The notes below the pieces were generated by a model, which was not told the DNA's origin, did not search any database, and saw only the letters and a program-made list of their open reading frames with translations. From Venturia oleaginea (lineage: Eukaryota; Ascomycota; Dothideomycetes; Venturiales; Venturiaceae), in contig JABMLP010000004.1 of assembly GCA_013176395.1 (NCBI GenBank), positions 1,426,001-1,490,000 of the forward strand: a stretch of 64,000 nt of DNA. The letters run 5' to 3'. The stretch's first letter is position 1. Each line of letters opens with the position of its first letter. The translations under genes and the position numbers were made by a program. Of this stretch, positions 21,281 through 33,185 are shown one piece after another.

Positions 21281-24200
21281 CTAAGCGGATGCCTCAACAG
21301 TATGCATCGTATCGACGACAACAGGCGTGACAGCCTGTACCTCATAAGTAGTAACAGTACTCGTCTCAATATCAACATGCACCTCCTCCCCATCCGAGCT
21401 CTCCACCGATTCTGCAACAACGTCCACTGTGTAAGAAACGCTTCTAGAGGTAGCACCGGATCGCTGCCTCGTCAACATCTCCAAACATTTCATACGCTCC
21501 CTCTCTTCCGCCTCGGCAAGCGTCTTCAACAAATCCATGGAGCTGGCTCGGATGCTGGAGACACTGCCAACGCTGCTAACATTTCTATGGTTATATTTAC
21601 TATTTTTCCTCACCAGTGGGACAGTAGCGTGGGCAATGAGCGGCGCCGTGTTGACAGAGCTGGCGCGCGAGCGAGCAAGCATGCTATCGATCAGCATAGG
21701 AATTTCCGAATCAGCGTTGTACGCATCTTTGGAGGCGTCTAGTGGTTGGCGTGGACGGTCCATTGACTGTGAGGCTCGAGGAAGGTAAACACAGGATTCG
21801 TAAAGGCGAGACCAACTAAGCGCGTCAGAGGCACGAGATCCTGCCATCTCGCGGATTAGATCTGGCGAGCTGGCAGCACGTCGGTTTTGCCCAATCTCGG
21901 CGGCCGTGGTCCCAGCCTCCCCAGAGCCGTCGTAAACAGACCCAGAAGTAGTCACATTGGATGCGCCACGATCTCGACCAGGTCTTGTCAGCTCTTGCAG
22001 CTCAATATCTCTTCGACGCTGCTTAAACGGGGAAATATCGTGCTCAATCTCTTCTTCCAGAATTGGATGCGCCGCAAACACTGGAGGAATGACTTCAAGC
22101 TCGGGATGTTCAACAGATCCACCAGCACTGATACTGGATCTATGGCCTTTGCCGCTGTGCAGCCATTCAACGCTCGGAGAACGGATAAGACGCACGTAAT
22201 TCTTGATGTATTCCTTTCCAATCATCATGCTTCTGCTCTTTGGAAGTCCAGTGCGCGCCTTCTTTTTGCCTTTTCGCTTGGACTTGCCGTGAGGCGTGTC
22301 ATCCGAAGAATCTTCTTCTTCGACGATATTGAGAGGATTGATGTCGTATGCAAAGTCCCGAGTCTTGACCTTGTCGGCGGTACCAGCACTGCCAGTCCGG
22401 TGTTCTCGAGTGTGGCTTGGATAGCGAGACCATGCCCCAAGGTTATGATTTGGGTCATCGAGATCCACAGCACCCGGATCCGAGACGTAACCGGTCGTGG
22501 GCCGAGAGGCATCGAACGTGCTCGGGGTTGGAGGCAGTGACTCCATCATAGCCGGAAAATCGTTGAGTCGAAAACTTGGAGACCTTGATCGAATTCCCGC
22601 CGACCCAGGAGGATTGGGTGTGATTTCCATGGGGTCGAGAGCAATTGACAAGCGTGGTTTTGCTCGAGGCGAGGATGGCGCCCCAGGTGAAAGACTTGAT
22701 GAGAATATTGAAGTCGAGAAATCTGGCCTGAGCTTTCCGGCACTTGCTGAACGTCTCGCTGCAGGCTTGCCCATTGTAGTTGGCGCTTTATCAAAACTGG
22801 GAATGGCAAAATCTGGTTTGAGAAATGTGTCATCACTTGTCGACCGTCGATGACCATTTTCAGGTCCCGAGGGACGTACAGACAGCGGAACAGATGGAGT
22901 ACCTCCGCCGGATTCGTTGCTTCCTGTGGTTCCTGTAGATAGGCCGCGAGGTCTAATGAATGAAGCACTCCGTTGTCGAAACATCTTATCGCGAGGTGTG
23001 ACCTTGCTGGGATCGAGAAACAAGGCCGACTTTTCTTCATGGTGTTTGTTAATAGCTTTCGCCAACAATCCTGCCGCGTCTGATTTTTCGGTGAGTAGTT
23101 GCGCTCGTTGTAGCTGTTTGGGCTCTGCAGGGAAGTCATCACTCGAGCCGTCGAAGGACTCGAGATTGGTGCCGCGGCGCTTCGCTTTGGATCTGGTGAA
23201 CAGGTTGGCCAGTGAATTTCGCTTGGTGGACTTTTTTGTCATTGAGGTATCGAAATCCTCCTTGAAACGGCTTACTTTGCTGGACTTGCTGTTCTCACTG
23301 AGATTACTTGTGCTTGGATTCTCAGGCATCGCTCCGTGAGATGCTACAGGTGAGCGTCCAGAACTAGACGATTGACGTGAGATGCCTGAAAGAGGGTCAT
23401 TTTCGTCGGAGGCTTCCACAATGACAGTACTTTCTGGATGGTGCTCATGAATCGTGGCAACGGATGGACGAGGGAGGTATGTGACAGATGGTCGAGGTGT
23501 GATTCCTGGGCTTTCCAAGGCTGTGGAGTACATAGATGAAGTAGCGTCGTCTCCTTTGACCACATTTCCCCATTCTCCAGGCACGTCATCTGTCGAGAAG
23601 CCAGCTTCTGAGGTTTTTCTTCCTTGGCGGGCGAGTTTTGCTGGGAGTAAAGTGGTGCCGCTGCGGGACAGTTGAGATACCTGTGATAATGCACGTTGTA
23701 AGGGTGTGGCCTTGCGCTGAACTGGGGTCGGCCTGCTCTGCCCAGGTGCTGTTCTGGGCTCAATAGACTCGACAGGTGACGTTTGATGCAGGATCGAAAT
23801 CGCTGGTGGAGAGGACGGGAGGAATAAGACATCATTCTCTGGCGTACCTGGCCGGGAGGTCGCCGCAGAAGGCATTGTGGTGTGTAAACCAGAAGTAAAG
23901 GCAGCATGTGAAAACTGCGACGGAGAGCGGAGATGCTGTGAAATCCGCATGTTCTGAAGGTGCATCGAGACTTCTGATGCACTCCGTGTCGTCCTGCCTG
24001 GCTCACGCAGACGTCTATCGACAGGCTTGTTATCGGCAATTGATGGCTTCGCAGAATGTGAGAATGCCCAGCTATGATCGGAAGGGGACTTGAGAAATCC
24101 AGTATGAGAAATACTTGGAAGGCGTTGAAACGTATCCACCGCGAGGGTCGGTTCCTTCGCTGGAGAGTTGCCCTTCCCTGGTCCGTCCACCTCAGAGAAG

Positions 24201-24994
24201 TTCTGAATGGATGGAGATATTTGCAGGCTATGCATGACAGCGTTTTTCCAGGATATAGAGCTGGCAGCGACTTCGAAAGAGGGGAGTCGAATTTGAGGAA
24301 GATTAGGGTTCGCACCGCCAGCAAGTGAGGAGTCCGACCATGAGCGACGTAGCAGATGGCTTCCTGTACTTGTATGGGGAGCACTTAAGGAGGTTGATCG
24401 TCGTGATGGACGACTGTGGTGATTAGTTTCACCAGAGCCGAGCACGGTCTGAGCGTCCATGAACTGGTGTCTATGCCGACCACGAGCTGAGTTCACTTCA
24501 GCGCCTAGCGGTGTGATGGCAGCTTCAACGTCTCCCAATTCTGGAGCATCCTCATCGTAGCCTCCAGAGTCGGGTCCACGATTGCTGGTGAGGGTGTTCC
24601 TGAGCTCACTCTTGGCTTGCTGCAACTGGGTCTGTTCGAGGAAGTTGGCCATGGTCAGAGACTTTGATCTCGACTTTCGAGACAGCCTATTGCGGATCCT
24701 GGGGAACAGTTCGCCCACACTGGGGTGCTTGGTGGTGTAAGCATGATGGAAATCGCGAGATTTCCGACGAATAAGGCCTACACTGTTGGAAAAAACACCA
24801 TTCGCATCGTCGAACAGTTGTCGAATCTCCTGCAAGTCCTCTGTCCTGGCACTGGTATATCTCGAACCGGGCTCGTCGGTTGCGTTGGCCACAGTACCAT
24901 CTACTGCAGCCAAAGGGAGCTGAACGGCACGACTGGGCTGCTGGTCAGGTGTGTACGCTCTGGGAAGGGCAGTGCAACAGTTTCTGCTGGACAT
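21281..24994 (-). CDS. Large disordered protein of unknown function (1237 aa)
   Basis: A single uninterrupted 3714-bp ORF from ATG 24994 to the stop at 21281; not recognised. The protein is rich in Ser, Pro, Arg and acidic residues with almost no hydrophobic segments, so it is probably cytoplasmic or nuclear and largely disordered. Features seen: an N-terminal charged block with RKSRDFHHAYTTKHPSVGELFPRIRNR-like sequence (about residues 75-110), a basic cluster KGKKKAR near residue 910, and a C-terminal stretch rich in Val/Glu/Asp. The many RxxS and SP sites would suit kinase or 14-3-3 targets, but that is inference. Its length without stops argues strongly that it is a real gene. Confidence 0.8.
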   Translation of the reverse strand: MSSRNCCTALPRAYTPDQQPSRAVQLPLAAVDGTVANATDEPGSRYTSARTEDLQEIRQLFDDANGVFSNSVGLIRRKSRDFHHAYTTKHPSVGELFPRIRNRLSRKSRSKSLTMANFLEQTQLQQAKSELRNTLTSNRGPDSGGYDEDAPELGDVEAAITPLGAEVNSARGRHRHQFMDAQTVLGSGETNHHSRPSRRSTSLSAPHTSTGSHLLRRSWSDSSLAGGANPNLPQIRLPSFEVAASSISWKNAVMHSLQISPSIQNFSEVDGPGKGNSPAKEPTLAVDTFQRLPSISHTGFLKSPSDHSWAFSHSAKPSIADNKPVDRRLREPGRTTRSASEVSMHLQNMRISQHLRSPSQFSHAAFTSGLHTTMPSAATSRPGTPENDVLFLPSSPPAISILHQTSPVESIEPRTAPGQSRPTPVQRKATPLQRALSQVSQLSRSGTTLLPAKLARQGRKTSEAGFSTDDVPGEWGNVVKGDDATSSMYSTALESPGITPRPSVTYLPRPSVATIHEHHPESTVIVEASDENDPLSGISRQSSSSGRSPVASHGAMPENPSTSNLSENSKSSKVSRFKEDFDTSMTKKSTKRNSLANLFTRSKAKRRGTNLESFDGSSDDFPAEPKQLQRAQLLTEKSDAAGLLAKAINKHHEEKSALFLDPSKVTPRDKMFRQRSASFIRPRGLSTGTTGSNESGGGTPSVPLSVRPSGPENGHRRSTSDDTFLKPDFAIPSFDKAPTTMGKPAARRSASAGKLRPDFSTSIFSSSLSPGAPSSPRAKPRLSIALDPMEITPNPPGSAGIRSRSPSFRLNDFPAMMESLPPTPSTFDASRPTTGYVSDPGAVDLDDPNHNLGAWSRYPSHTREHRTGSAGTADKVKTRDFAYDINPLNIVEEEDSSDDTPHGKSKRKGKKKARTGLPKSRSMMIGKEYIKNYVRLIRSPSVEWLHSGKGHRSSISAGGSVEHPELEVIPPVFAAHPILEEEIEHDISPFKQRRRDIELQELTRPGRDRGASNVTTSGSVYDGSGEAGTTAAEIGQNRRAASSPDLIREMAGSRASDALSWSRLYESCVYLPRASQSMDRPRQPLDASKDAYNADSEIPMLIDSMLARSRASSVNTAPLIAHATVPLVRKNSKYNHRNVSSVGSVSSIRASSMDLLKTLAEAEERERMKCLEMLTRQRSGATSRSVSYTVDVVAESVESSDGEEVHVDIETSTVTTYEVQAVTPVVVDTMHTVEASA

Positions 24995-26325
24995 TGCAGA
25001 TGTCCTTTGGTGAAGGGAAAGGCGATCGGAAGCAGGGTTGAAGCATAGGCAGGTAATGAAGAAATCGAATTGTTTGACAGCTTACTGTGATGGAAGGAAA
25101 GACATGTACAGCGTGAGCAGAGAGTGAGACGGGAGAACTGGGAGAAGACTTGGAAAATGAGGTGGTGAGAGTGAGCAGGCTTGCCATGTGGAAGTGGACC
25201 AAACATCAGTGGTGGCTCTTTCCATTTCCGAGCACACTGGCGATAGCAGGAGTGAAGCATGCGGCTTTCCTCTCGAGCTCTTCTTTCCGTCAAAGTGAAC
25301 ATATTGAATTGCAACTTCTTTGGACAAACCGCTGTGCAGGCTATACTCTGAGCCATGCCTCTAATTCGATGCCGACTCAATGGCAGACGATTCCACTGAA
25401 GTCTCTCGACTCGGGTTGTTTGCCACCAAACTCTCAGCTATTTGAAGACGATGGCCAGAGGTATGTCGCTATCGATTGCCAGTTAGTATGTGGGCTTGTA
25501 CTCTTAGTCATACCTCTAATCCGATACCTACTCAATAACGGACGATTCCACTGAAGTCTCTCGAGCCGGGTTGTTTGCCAGGTCGCCATCGATTGCCAGT
25601 TGGCAGCTCCGGTGGGGTTTGAGGTGTCGTTCAGGGGCCACGATATGCTGCCGCTTGGTTGCTGTTCATGGTAGGCACTCGTATTCGCGTGGCCAAGTTC
25701 AGTATGATTCTAAATTCGCACAGGTATACCATGCGCGGTATCAAGCAAGCTTTCGGATTTTGATCATCGACCCGGCCCGGGACCCCAAAGCTTCTGTCAT
25801 CACCTACTGATCCGAAGAGCTCGTTTCGTCACCCGGGGACACTAGTTGGTGACCCAGCCATCTCTTCTCTGGTAGCGAGTCTGCCGGTCCCGTCATGGAG
25901 GTTATCGTGTACCACAAACGGGTGAGAGAGGGCGATGAAAGGCGTCGTCCACACGTACTTCGGAGTAGAAAAATGGTTGATTAGATACACCGGCGACGAC
26001 CCTATTGATGAAACTCTGGAGCAGCCGGTTCGCAATCAAACAAGGCAAATTTTCATGGGTGTCGAGAGCACAGTCCTCTGTAATATCTAACCTTGAGCGA
26101 TCGCGGAGGCGTTGGTGTTTGAATCGTACCTAGCAAATGGCGAGCTTGTGAAAAAGCACCCCACTATCTCACAAATATCCTTCACCGTCCTTTCTCCAAT
26201 CACTTTTTCCTCCTCACTTCACTCTCCTCACTAATTCCCCCCTTCTCCTCAAAATCCTTCCCAATACGTCCTCCTTCATTAGGTTTTGCAAATCACCTTT
26301 CAAAACTTCTCGACACTCCGCCAGA
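24995..26325. other. Divergent intergenic region with an 84-bp imperfect direct repeat
   Basis: Separates the minus-strand 1237-aa gene from MET6. About 25343-25427 and 25498-25581 are imperfect direct repeats (shared GACGATTCCACTGAAGTCTC core). The CT-rich stretch at 26180-26325 directly before the MET6 ATG looks like a fungal promoter/5' UTR. No gene is seen. Confidence 0.5.
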
Positions 26326-28750
26326 ATGGTCCAATCCTCCGTTCTCGGTTTCCCCCGCCAGGGAGTTCTTCGTGACCTCAAAAAGGCCAACGAGGCCTAC
26401 TGGGGCGGCAAGCTCTCTCGCGATGAGCTGAAGACGGAGGCAAAGCGTCTTCGTGCCGAGCATTGGAAGATCCAGAAAGATGCTGGTGTTGACATCATCC
26501 CATCCAACGACTTTGCCTACTACGACCATGTCTTGGACCACATCCAGTTCTTTGGAGCCACCCCAGAGCGATACAGCAAGCATGGACTCGACCCAATTGA
26601 TGAGCTGTTCGCCATGGGCCGTGGTCACCAGAAGGAGGGTGTGGATGTTCCTGCATTGGTGGGTAACCTTCACTAATTCTTCATTTCAAAGCATAGCTTT
26701 CACTCCACAGCATCGCTAACAATTGCTGCAGGAAATGGTGAAGTGGTTTGACTCCAACTACCATTACGTAAAACCTACCTTCTCCGACAACCATACCTTC
26801 AAGCTCGACGCCGACCCAAAGCCTGTCCGCCATTTCCTAGAGGCCAAGGAGGCTGGCATCATCACACGCCCTGTTCTCCTCGGTCCCGTTTCCTTCTTAC
26901 ATCTCGGAAAGGCTGACCGTGGCCAAACCGTCGTCCCAATCACACTCTTGAGCAAGCTCATTCCAGTCTACGTTGAGTTGTTGAAGCAATTGAAGGCTGC
27001 TGGTGCCGAGACTGTCCAGATCGACGAGCCAATTCTCGTTTACGATCTGCCAAAGGCTTCCAAGGACGCTTTCAAGCCCGCCTACGAGGCACTCACAGCC
27101 GCTGGCCTTCCAAGCCTAGTTTTGGCCACCTACTTCGGAGACATTGTCCACAACTTTGATGTCCTCCCAGCTCTCAGCGGCGTCTCCGGCATCCACGTTG
27201 ATTTGGTCCGAAACCCAGAGCAGCTCGACTCTGTCATTCAGAACCTCGGCCCCAAGCAGATCCTCTCTGCTGGTGTTGTCGATGGACGTAACATCTGGAA
27301 GACCAACTTTCAGAAGGCCATTGAGATTGTTGAGTCTGCTATCCAGAAGCTAGGCAAAGATCGTGTCATTGTCGCCACATCCTCCTCCCTCCTACACACC
27401 CCACACACACTCGAGAGTGAGAAGAAGCTCGATGCTGAAGTCCGTGACTGGTTCTCCTTCGCCAAGGAGAAGACCGCCGAAGTCGCCATCATTGCCAAGG
27501 CTGTCACCGACGGCCCAGCTGCCGTCCGTGAGCATCTCGAGGCTAACGCCAAGTCTATGCAATCCCGTGCTACTTCCAAGCGTACCAACAACGCTGCTGT
27601 CAAAGACCGTCAATCCAAGGTCACCCCAGAACAGCACAACCGTCAATCCGCATTCCCAGAGCGATATGCTCAGCAGAAGGAGCACCTAAAGCTTCCTCTC
27701 TTCCCAACCACCACCATCGGTTCATTCCCACAGACCAAGGAGATCCGTGTTCAGCGCAACAAGTTCACCAAGGGTGAAATCACTGCCGCAGAATACGAGA
27801 AGTTCATCGAGAAGGAGATCGAAGATGTCGTCAAGATCCAAGACGAGCTTGACCTTGATGTCTACGTCCATGGCGAGCCAGAGCGTAACGACATGGTGCA
27901 ATACTTCGGTGAACGCCTTGACGGTTATGTCTTCACCACACACGCATGGGTCCAGTCATACGGTTCCCGCTGTGTCCGTCCACCAATCATTGTTGGCGAC
28001 ATCTCCCGCCCAGCTGCCATGTCCGTCAAGGAGTCCAAGTACGCTGCCGGAATCTCATCGCGCCCAATGAAGGGTATGCTCACAGGTCCTATTACCTGCT
28101 TGAGATGGTCTTTCCCTCGTGACGATGTTCACCAGTCCGTCCAGGCTCAACAGCTCGCTCTCGCTCTCCGCGATGAGGTCGTTGACCTTGAGTCTGCTGG
28201 TATCTACGTCATCCAGGTCGATGAACCAGCTCTGCGTGAGGGTCTTCCTCTCAGATCCGGACGTGAACGTGAGAACTACCTCTCATGGGCCGTCGACTCG
28301 TTCAAGCTCTCCACCGCCGGTGTCAAGGACTCTACCCAGATCCACTCTCACTTCTGCTACTCCGAGTTCCAGGACTTCTTCCACGCCATTGCCGCTCTCG
28401 ATGCTGATGTTCTCTCCATCGAGAACAGCAAGAGTGATGCCAAGCTCCTCAAGGTCTTCGTTGACCAGGCTTATCCACGCCACATCGGTCCAGGTGTCTA
28501 CGACATCCACTCTCCTCGTATCCCCAGCGAACAGGAAATCAAGGACCGCATCGAGGAGATGCTTCAGTACGTTTATCATGCCCGTTTCACTCGTTCTGTT
28601 TGCTAATAACTATGTAGGTACCTCAAGCCAGAGCAGCTCTGGATCAACCCGGATTGTGGTCTCAAGACCCGACAGTGGACCGAGACCAAGGCTGCCCTCG
28701 TCAACATGGTCAACGCCGCCAAATTCTACCGAGCCAAGTACACCAAGTAG
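26326..28750 (+). CDS. MET6: Cobalamin-independent methionine synthase
   Basis: Transfers a methyl group from 5-methyltetrahydropteroyl-glutamate to homocysteine to make methionine in the cytosol. Three exons: 26326-26658, 26732-28566 and 28618-28750. The introns are 73 bp (26659-26731, CGCTAAC branch) and 51 bp (28567-28617, TGCTAAT branch). The spliced product is 766 aa, the usual MetE length. The N-terminal half starts [10 protein letters not shown]. The C-terminal catalytic half begins [10 protein letters not shown] and has the zinc ligands in [10 protein letters not shown] (His, Cys), the Glu in SIENSKS and the Cys in NPDCGLKTR. Codon use is strongly biased to C-ending codons, as in highly expressed fungal genes. 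No defects are seen. Confidence 0.97.
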
Positions 28751-29792
28751 ATGGCATCCCGCAGCACTAATTCAACTCGCTGCATCATGACTTTAAAAGG
28801 ATTTGTTCAACATGCATTAAAATCTGGGATTAGGTGTTGAAATCATTGCATAATTGGAGACGGCGTTTTGAACTTTTGGGAATGGCAAAAGTTCGTAGTC
28901 CTCATCAACTGGACCCAGTGCGGGAACACAAGGGAGGAGCGGTGTTGTGTGTGCATTACATATATTTTCCTACTGAGATACCCAAAAGCTTTTCAACATG
29001 CTGGGACTCAGGGAGACCTAGGTTAGCTGGCTAAAAATTTGAAGACTTGATTTCTTCCAGTATTGGTTCCTGTTTAAGAAGTTGCGAGTGATCTTCATTC
29101 TATTTTCATCGATTTGATTGCCGACCCTTTGAAATCTTTTCCTCTTCGTTGAAGGAGTGGAGACGAAGATTTCTGTTTAGATTTCTTTCTGCGGAATATT
29201 GTTGAATGGGCGTGGTGGGTTGGGATTTATAGAAATCGTGTTGGACATGGACATGTTGTTTTTGAAAGGTGGTCAGGAGGAGGGAAGGCAGAGATACTGA
29301 GATTGGTGGTCTTGCTTTCTACGGGCTCTTTGGGATATCGATATCGATGATGAGGAGGGTTGGAAGGGATAATTGATGGAGAGTTGAGTTTTGGTTTGTC
29401 TGTGCAGTTTTGGGCGGGTGGGGGGTACTACCTAGGTCGGCTTTTGGGATGATGAGGTGTTTTGTTGAGATTGTAGTGTGGTTGGTTTTGAGGGTGGGTG
29501 GTTGGGAGGTAAGGGGGTTTATGGAGGGAGATGTCAGGGGTGGGAGTGGGGATATGGGGGTTTTTTTTTTGTTAGGATGGGTGTGTGTTGAGTACCTGAA
29601 GTATAGCGTGTTGTTAGTTTTAGTAGTTTGGGGAAGGGCTCTTTAGTATGGGTAGAGTATCTATCCGCCTCAATCCTTTCTAAAAATCGGAAATACTGAG
29701 GTGCATCTGAAGGCTATTCTTCGCTATTTAATACATTCTATCTATAAAGTCCATCCTCTATCCTATCGCGATCGAGCATCAACCAGATCCAC
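28751..29792. other. Gene-free region with strong G/T strand bias
   Basis: Starts with the MET6 3' UTR. From about 29150 to 29650 the plus strand is markedly G/T-rich with long G and T runs. ORFs here are compositional and have no recognisable product. Confidence 0.5.
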
Positions 29793-31265
29793 TCAAAGAA
29801 GTATACAGCCAACCTTCCCAGTCCTTAAATACCGCTCATATATATTCTCAGAATCCTGTACCTCATCCTCATCCTCTTCTTCAGCCTCCTCCTCCTCCTC
29901 CTCCTCCTCAAGCACAACCTGCATCTCCTCATGCAACTTCACACCTCTCGGCACAACGCCCGGAGCAACTGCACTCAACATCTTCACTAAAGGGGTAGGA
30001 ATATCGCAATGCCGCCCCACCCATTCCTTGAAATCACTCGAAGCATCAACAGGCAATAAGGCAATATCTCCTTCACATACGTAACAAGCTTTTGCACCAT
30101 TTCTTCCCGGCGTAGAGGAGCCCCGCGTTCCATCTCCGGAAGCTTAGAGATAAACCCATCAAGCAAAGAGCAGAGGTGCATCCGATTTATTCTCGGAATG
30201 CAGCTTCGAGGGTTGCGAATTCGGTGTTTAGGACGTTATGCAGACGGATATGTTATTCGCCGAAGAGGCAGTTGGAGAGGGCGGTGTCTTCCGAGCAGGA
30301 GCAGACGCAGTCGCCGCCATATTGAACACCAGTTATGTCGAGAGCGTATTTTTCGCCGGTTTTGGTGGTGATTTTGTATACCCAGTGGTTTGTGCTGCGG
30401 TTGAACTCTGTGATTGCTTTGTTGGGAGAGGTGCCCGGGGTGGTGAGATTCTGGACCACGAGAACTGGGACGGAGGGTGAGATTCGGACTTCTTCAATGT
30501 TTGTGGTGACATCTAAACAACAAAGTTAGTGCATGTTTCCATGATTTCAGATTCGAAGATTTGCAATGTACCTTGAAGTAAGTGTTTTGCGAGTTTGAAG
30601 AGACAGGCAATGGCATGTTCGCTCGTACGGGCGGTAAGCACAGCATCTCGAACAATCCTAAATTTTGTCTGCAGTTCCTCCACCAAAGCTCCTTCGAATT
30701 CGTGAAAGACTTTGCCTCCAACGAATTTGTCGCTATCTCCAAGCTCACAACAAATGATGCCCTTAGTCTCTCACTCGTCAATATGTATGTGCTTGACATC
30801 GTGGTCCCTAGTGTTCTGGCGGATTGTGAGCCAGCAGTCTTGGATGGTACAAGCGATTTCGACGAGCTTATTCTTGACTTCTTCTTTCTCACATTTCTCT
30901 TGGTGATTTACGCTGTCGACGAGCTCATGGTCGAGACCGCAGTAAAACGAAAAGAGTGGGAAGCCACCAATCTTCGGCGAGTTTGGGTGCGAGGTGGAGC
31001 ATTGGTGAACGGTCATGACACCGCAATAGTCGCAGGCGTGTGCGGGAGTCTCTTCCATTCCGCGGGAGATTGAAAGAGCTTGTGGTGCTTTAACTGGAGA
31101 GTGCGTGATGCGTATTAGAGAGGGTGTTGGTGATATATTGGTTGATGAATCGGAAGTGGTGCGGGCTATTGTAGTCTTTGTGGGAGTAGCAGGTGATGGT
31201 GTAGAGTAAATCGAGGACGAGTGTGATTTCGGGCTCTTAAGGAGAGAATTCAGTTTTGACGACAT
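29793..31265 (-). pseudogene. MYND-like zinc-finger protein, degraded
   Basis: Minus strand from ATG 31265. A Ser/Thr/Pro-rich N-terminus leads into a Cys/His cluster (CDYCGVMTVHQC...FYCGLDHEL...HQEKC, residues ~95-145) that resembles a MYND-type zinc finger. Reading then continues in frame past a TGA at 30771-30773 into ETKGIICCELGDSDKF. A plausible 59-bp intron (30513-30571) joins to a segment ending YALDITGVQYG. A TAA at 30253-30255 and at least two frame changes (near 30190 and 30070) follow before a Glu-rich tail coded by a CTC run (about 29880-29910). Both stops could be C-to-T changes of CGA and CAA. Function unknown; the family assignment is tentative. Confidence 0.55.
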
Positions 31266-31880
31266 ATTGTAAGTGCCAAGAAATCCTGAACAGATTGGGA
31301 AGCCGTATATGTGCTCCCTCAGGCTGTCTTCCTGTTAGCCATAGCAATGAGAGTAGAAATGGTCATCACCTATGCGGAGGAGCAGGTCTTGATGATTGGG
31401 CCCTGCTTGCTATTTCTGCTCGTAGCAAAGCGGGTATCGACAAAGAAAACAATGATTGAGAAACATAGAGTTTAATGGCAACATTTTTGTTGGAAAATTT
31501 ATCATTCTCAAGGAAACCTTCGATTTTATCGTTCATCTGCCACCAAGGTCTGTCCTTCAGATTTGTTCATATGACACAACAAAGGGTCAGAATGATATAC
31601 CTTCCCGCCAATACCATTGGAGCAAATTCAGGCAGTGATTGCCAAAACACCGAAAGACAGCAATGAACAAACTACGACACGCAACGCATGCGCATAGCTT
31701 TGCTAGACTGCTACACCTGTTGCCACTGTAACAGACGTCGTGATGCCAGGGACTTAGAAAGAGCTGCCGATCCAAGTGGTAATGTGTTGAAAAGAGCTGG
31801 GAGAGATGAATATCGGAGTCCAACACCGGTCGCGGCAGCTGGCACAAGTTTTGCTGTCCAGCTGTATTGGACACTGGAGA
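31266..31880. other. Intergenic region without recognised gene
   Basis: Lies between the MYND-like pseudogene and the 3' end of the MFS pseudogene. Nothing supported is seen. Confidence 0.4.
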
Positions 31881-33185
31881 CTACAAGAATATTAGCTCAA
31901 TCTTGACAGGAAACTGCCAATCAAGAAATTCACGGCTGGTGCTGTAAAGGTAGATCGCAATAGCGTCGCCAGCAAACCTCGACACTCCAGCAAGACGGCC
32001 AGAGATACCAAGCTCAACTTGAGGCACTCCGCATTGACTGAAGGCGATACTCAATATCTGGGCCCAATCAAAGCCCACCTGTGACAAGGAATCACAAGCC
32101 ATTGACATCCCTTTACGATCTGGGTTGCCTAGACCAAGAAGAGCACCGAAAAGAACCATGACGGTGACTGAAGCTGTCAGGGCCCATTTCCAGTGGCCAA
32201 CTCTGGTTCCGTAGACCATGAGTAGCACTTCTCTAAACACAGGGCCGAGATTATGTTGGTAAGCTCATGATGCTATTTGACTCAGAGTAGTGGTTCCCGT
32301 GATAACTAGAAACCGCAAGTTGAACGACGTTGATCATGTAAAACTTTGCTGTTAGCATGCCATTTTACGATATTATGCCTCCTCCAGGATCTGCGAGAAT
32401 CCACCATTGTTACAACAAAACCGACGACAAAGGAGGCCACAAACTCACGTACCATATCCTTGGTAAAGGCCGTAGGATCAGCGTAGGCATGATTCTCAAC
32501 TGTCAAAAATGCCTACTATGAGTGAGAGTACGTGGCTGTTTCGATTGCCGCAGTGCTCGTAAGAGGCCAAAACAATCAAAGTAACAAATTCCCCTTCTAG
32601 AACGCCGATTGCCAGGAAGCTTGAGGTTAGCAATGTTTGATAGAGTTGGAAAGTGAAGTGGAACTTTGAATTACTTGACGACAAAATCTCAGTATACACA
32701 ATGTTGATCAAGATCAGTTTCGCTGCAAGGATGGACATGACCCCGCCAATGTGATCCGTCTCTTTGATAACGCGTTTGAAATCAAGACCAAGAGGTTGCG
32801 CAGGCCGGTAGTATGAAAAGAAGCGGGCAAGTACGCTGATGCTGACGCCAATTGCTGGAGCATGAAATAGCCATCGCCAAGCTTCATCATTGGCAATGGC
32901 ATATCTACCCACAATGCCATCGACTACGACCGCAAGCCATGTTTCCAATCCGGCAATGGTAATGGCAATTTGGCGTCACTTATGTGGGAGAAGTTCTGGA
33001 AGAAAAGCTGCAAGCTGTGCATTTTCTAGCATCAAAGCCGATGGTTGCAAAGCCGGCAATCATGGTTGTATTGATCTTCGTCACTCCACACATGAAGTGG
33101 CAAACGAGGAGTAGGAAATTGCCTCCAATCAGGGACCAGCGACGTCCAAAGAGATCTGGAATTCTCATCAGTCAGCTACGCTTAT
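31881..33185 (-). pseudogene. TRI12-type MFS transporter pseudogene, copy 2
   Basis: Same decayed gene as at 1-1100, here with its 3' part included. Minus-strand pieces: DLFGRRWSLIGGN (about 33150), WRWLF...LGLDFKRVIKETDHIGG (about 32870-32770), FTKDM...GFVVTM (about 32470-32400), then a good C-terminal part at 32240-31920 containing TRVGHWKWALTASVTVM and GVPQVELGISGRLAG, the last transmembrane region of TRI12-type exporters. Stops and frame changes separate the pieces. The left duplication limit cannot be found because copy 1 starts at the window edge. Confidence 0.7.

Noticed and set aside
29410..29646. 78-codon ORF downstream of MET6
   Set aside because: A Gly/Val/Trp-rich artefact of the G/T-biased strand.
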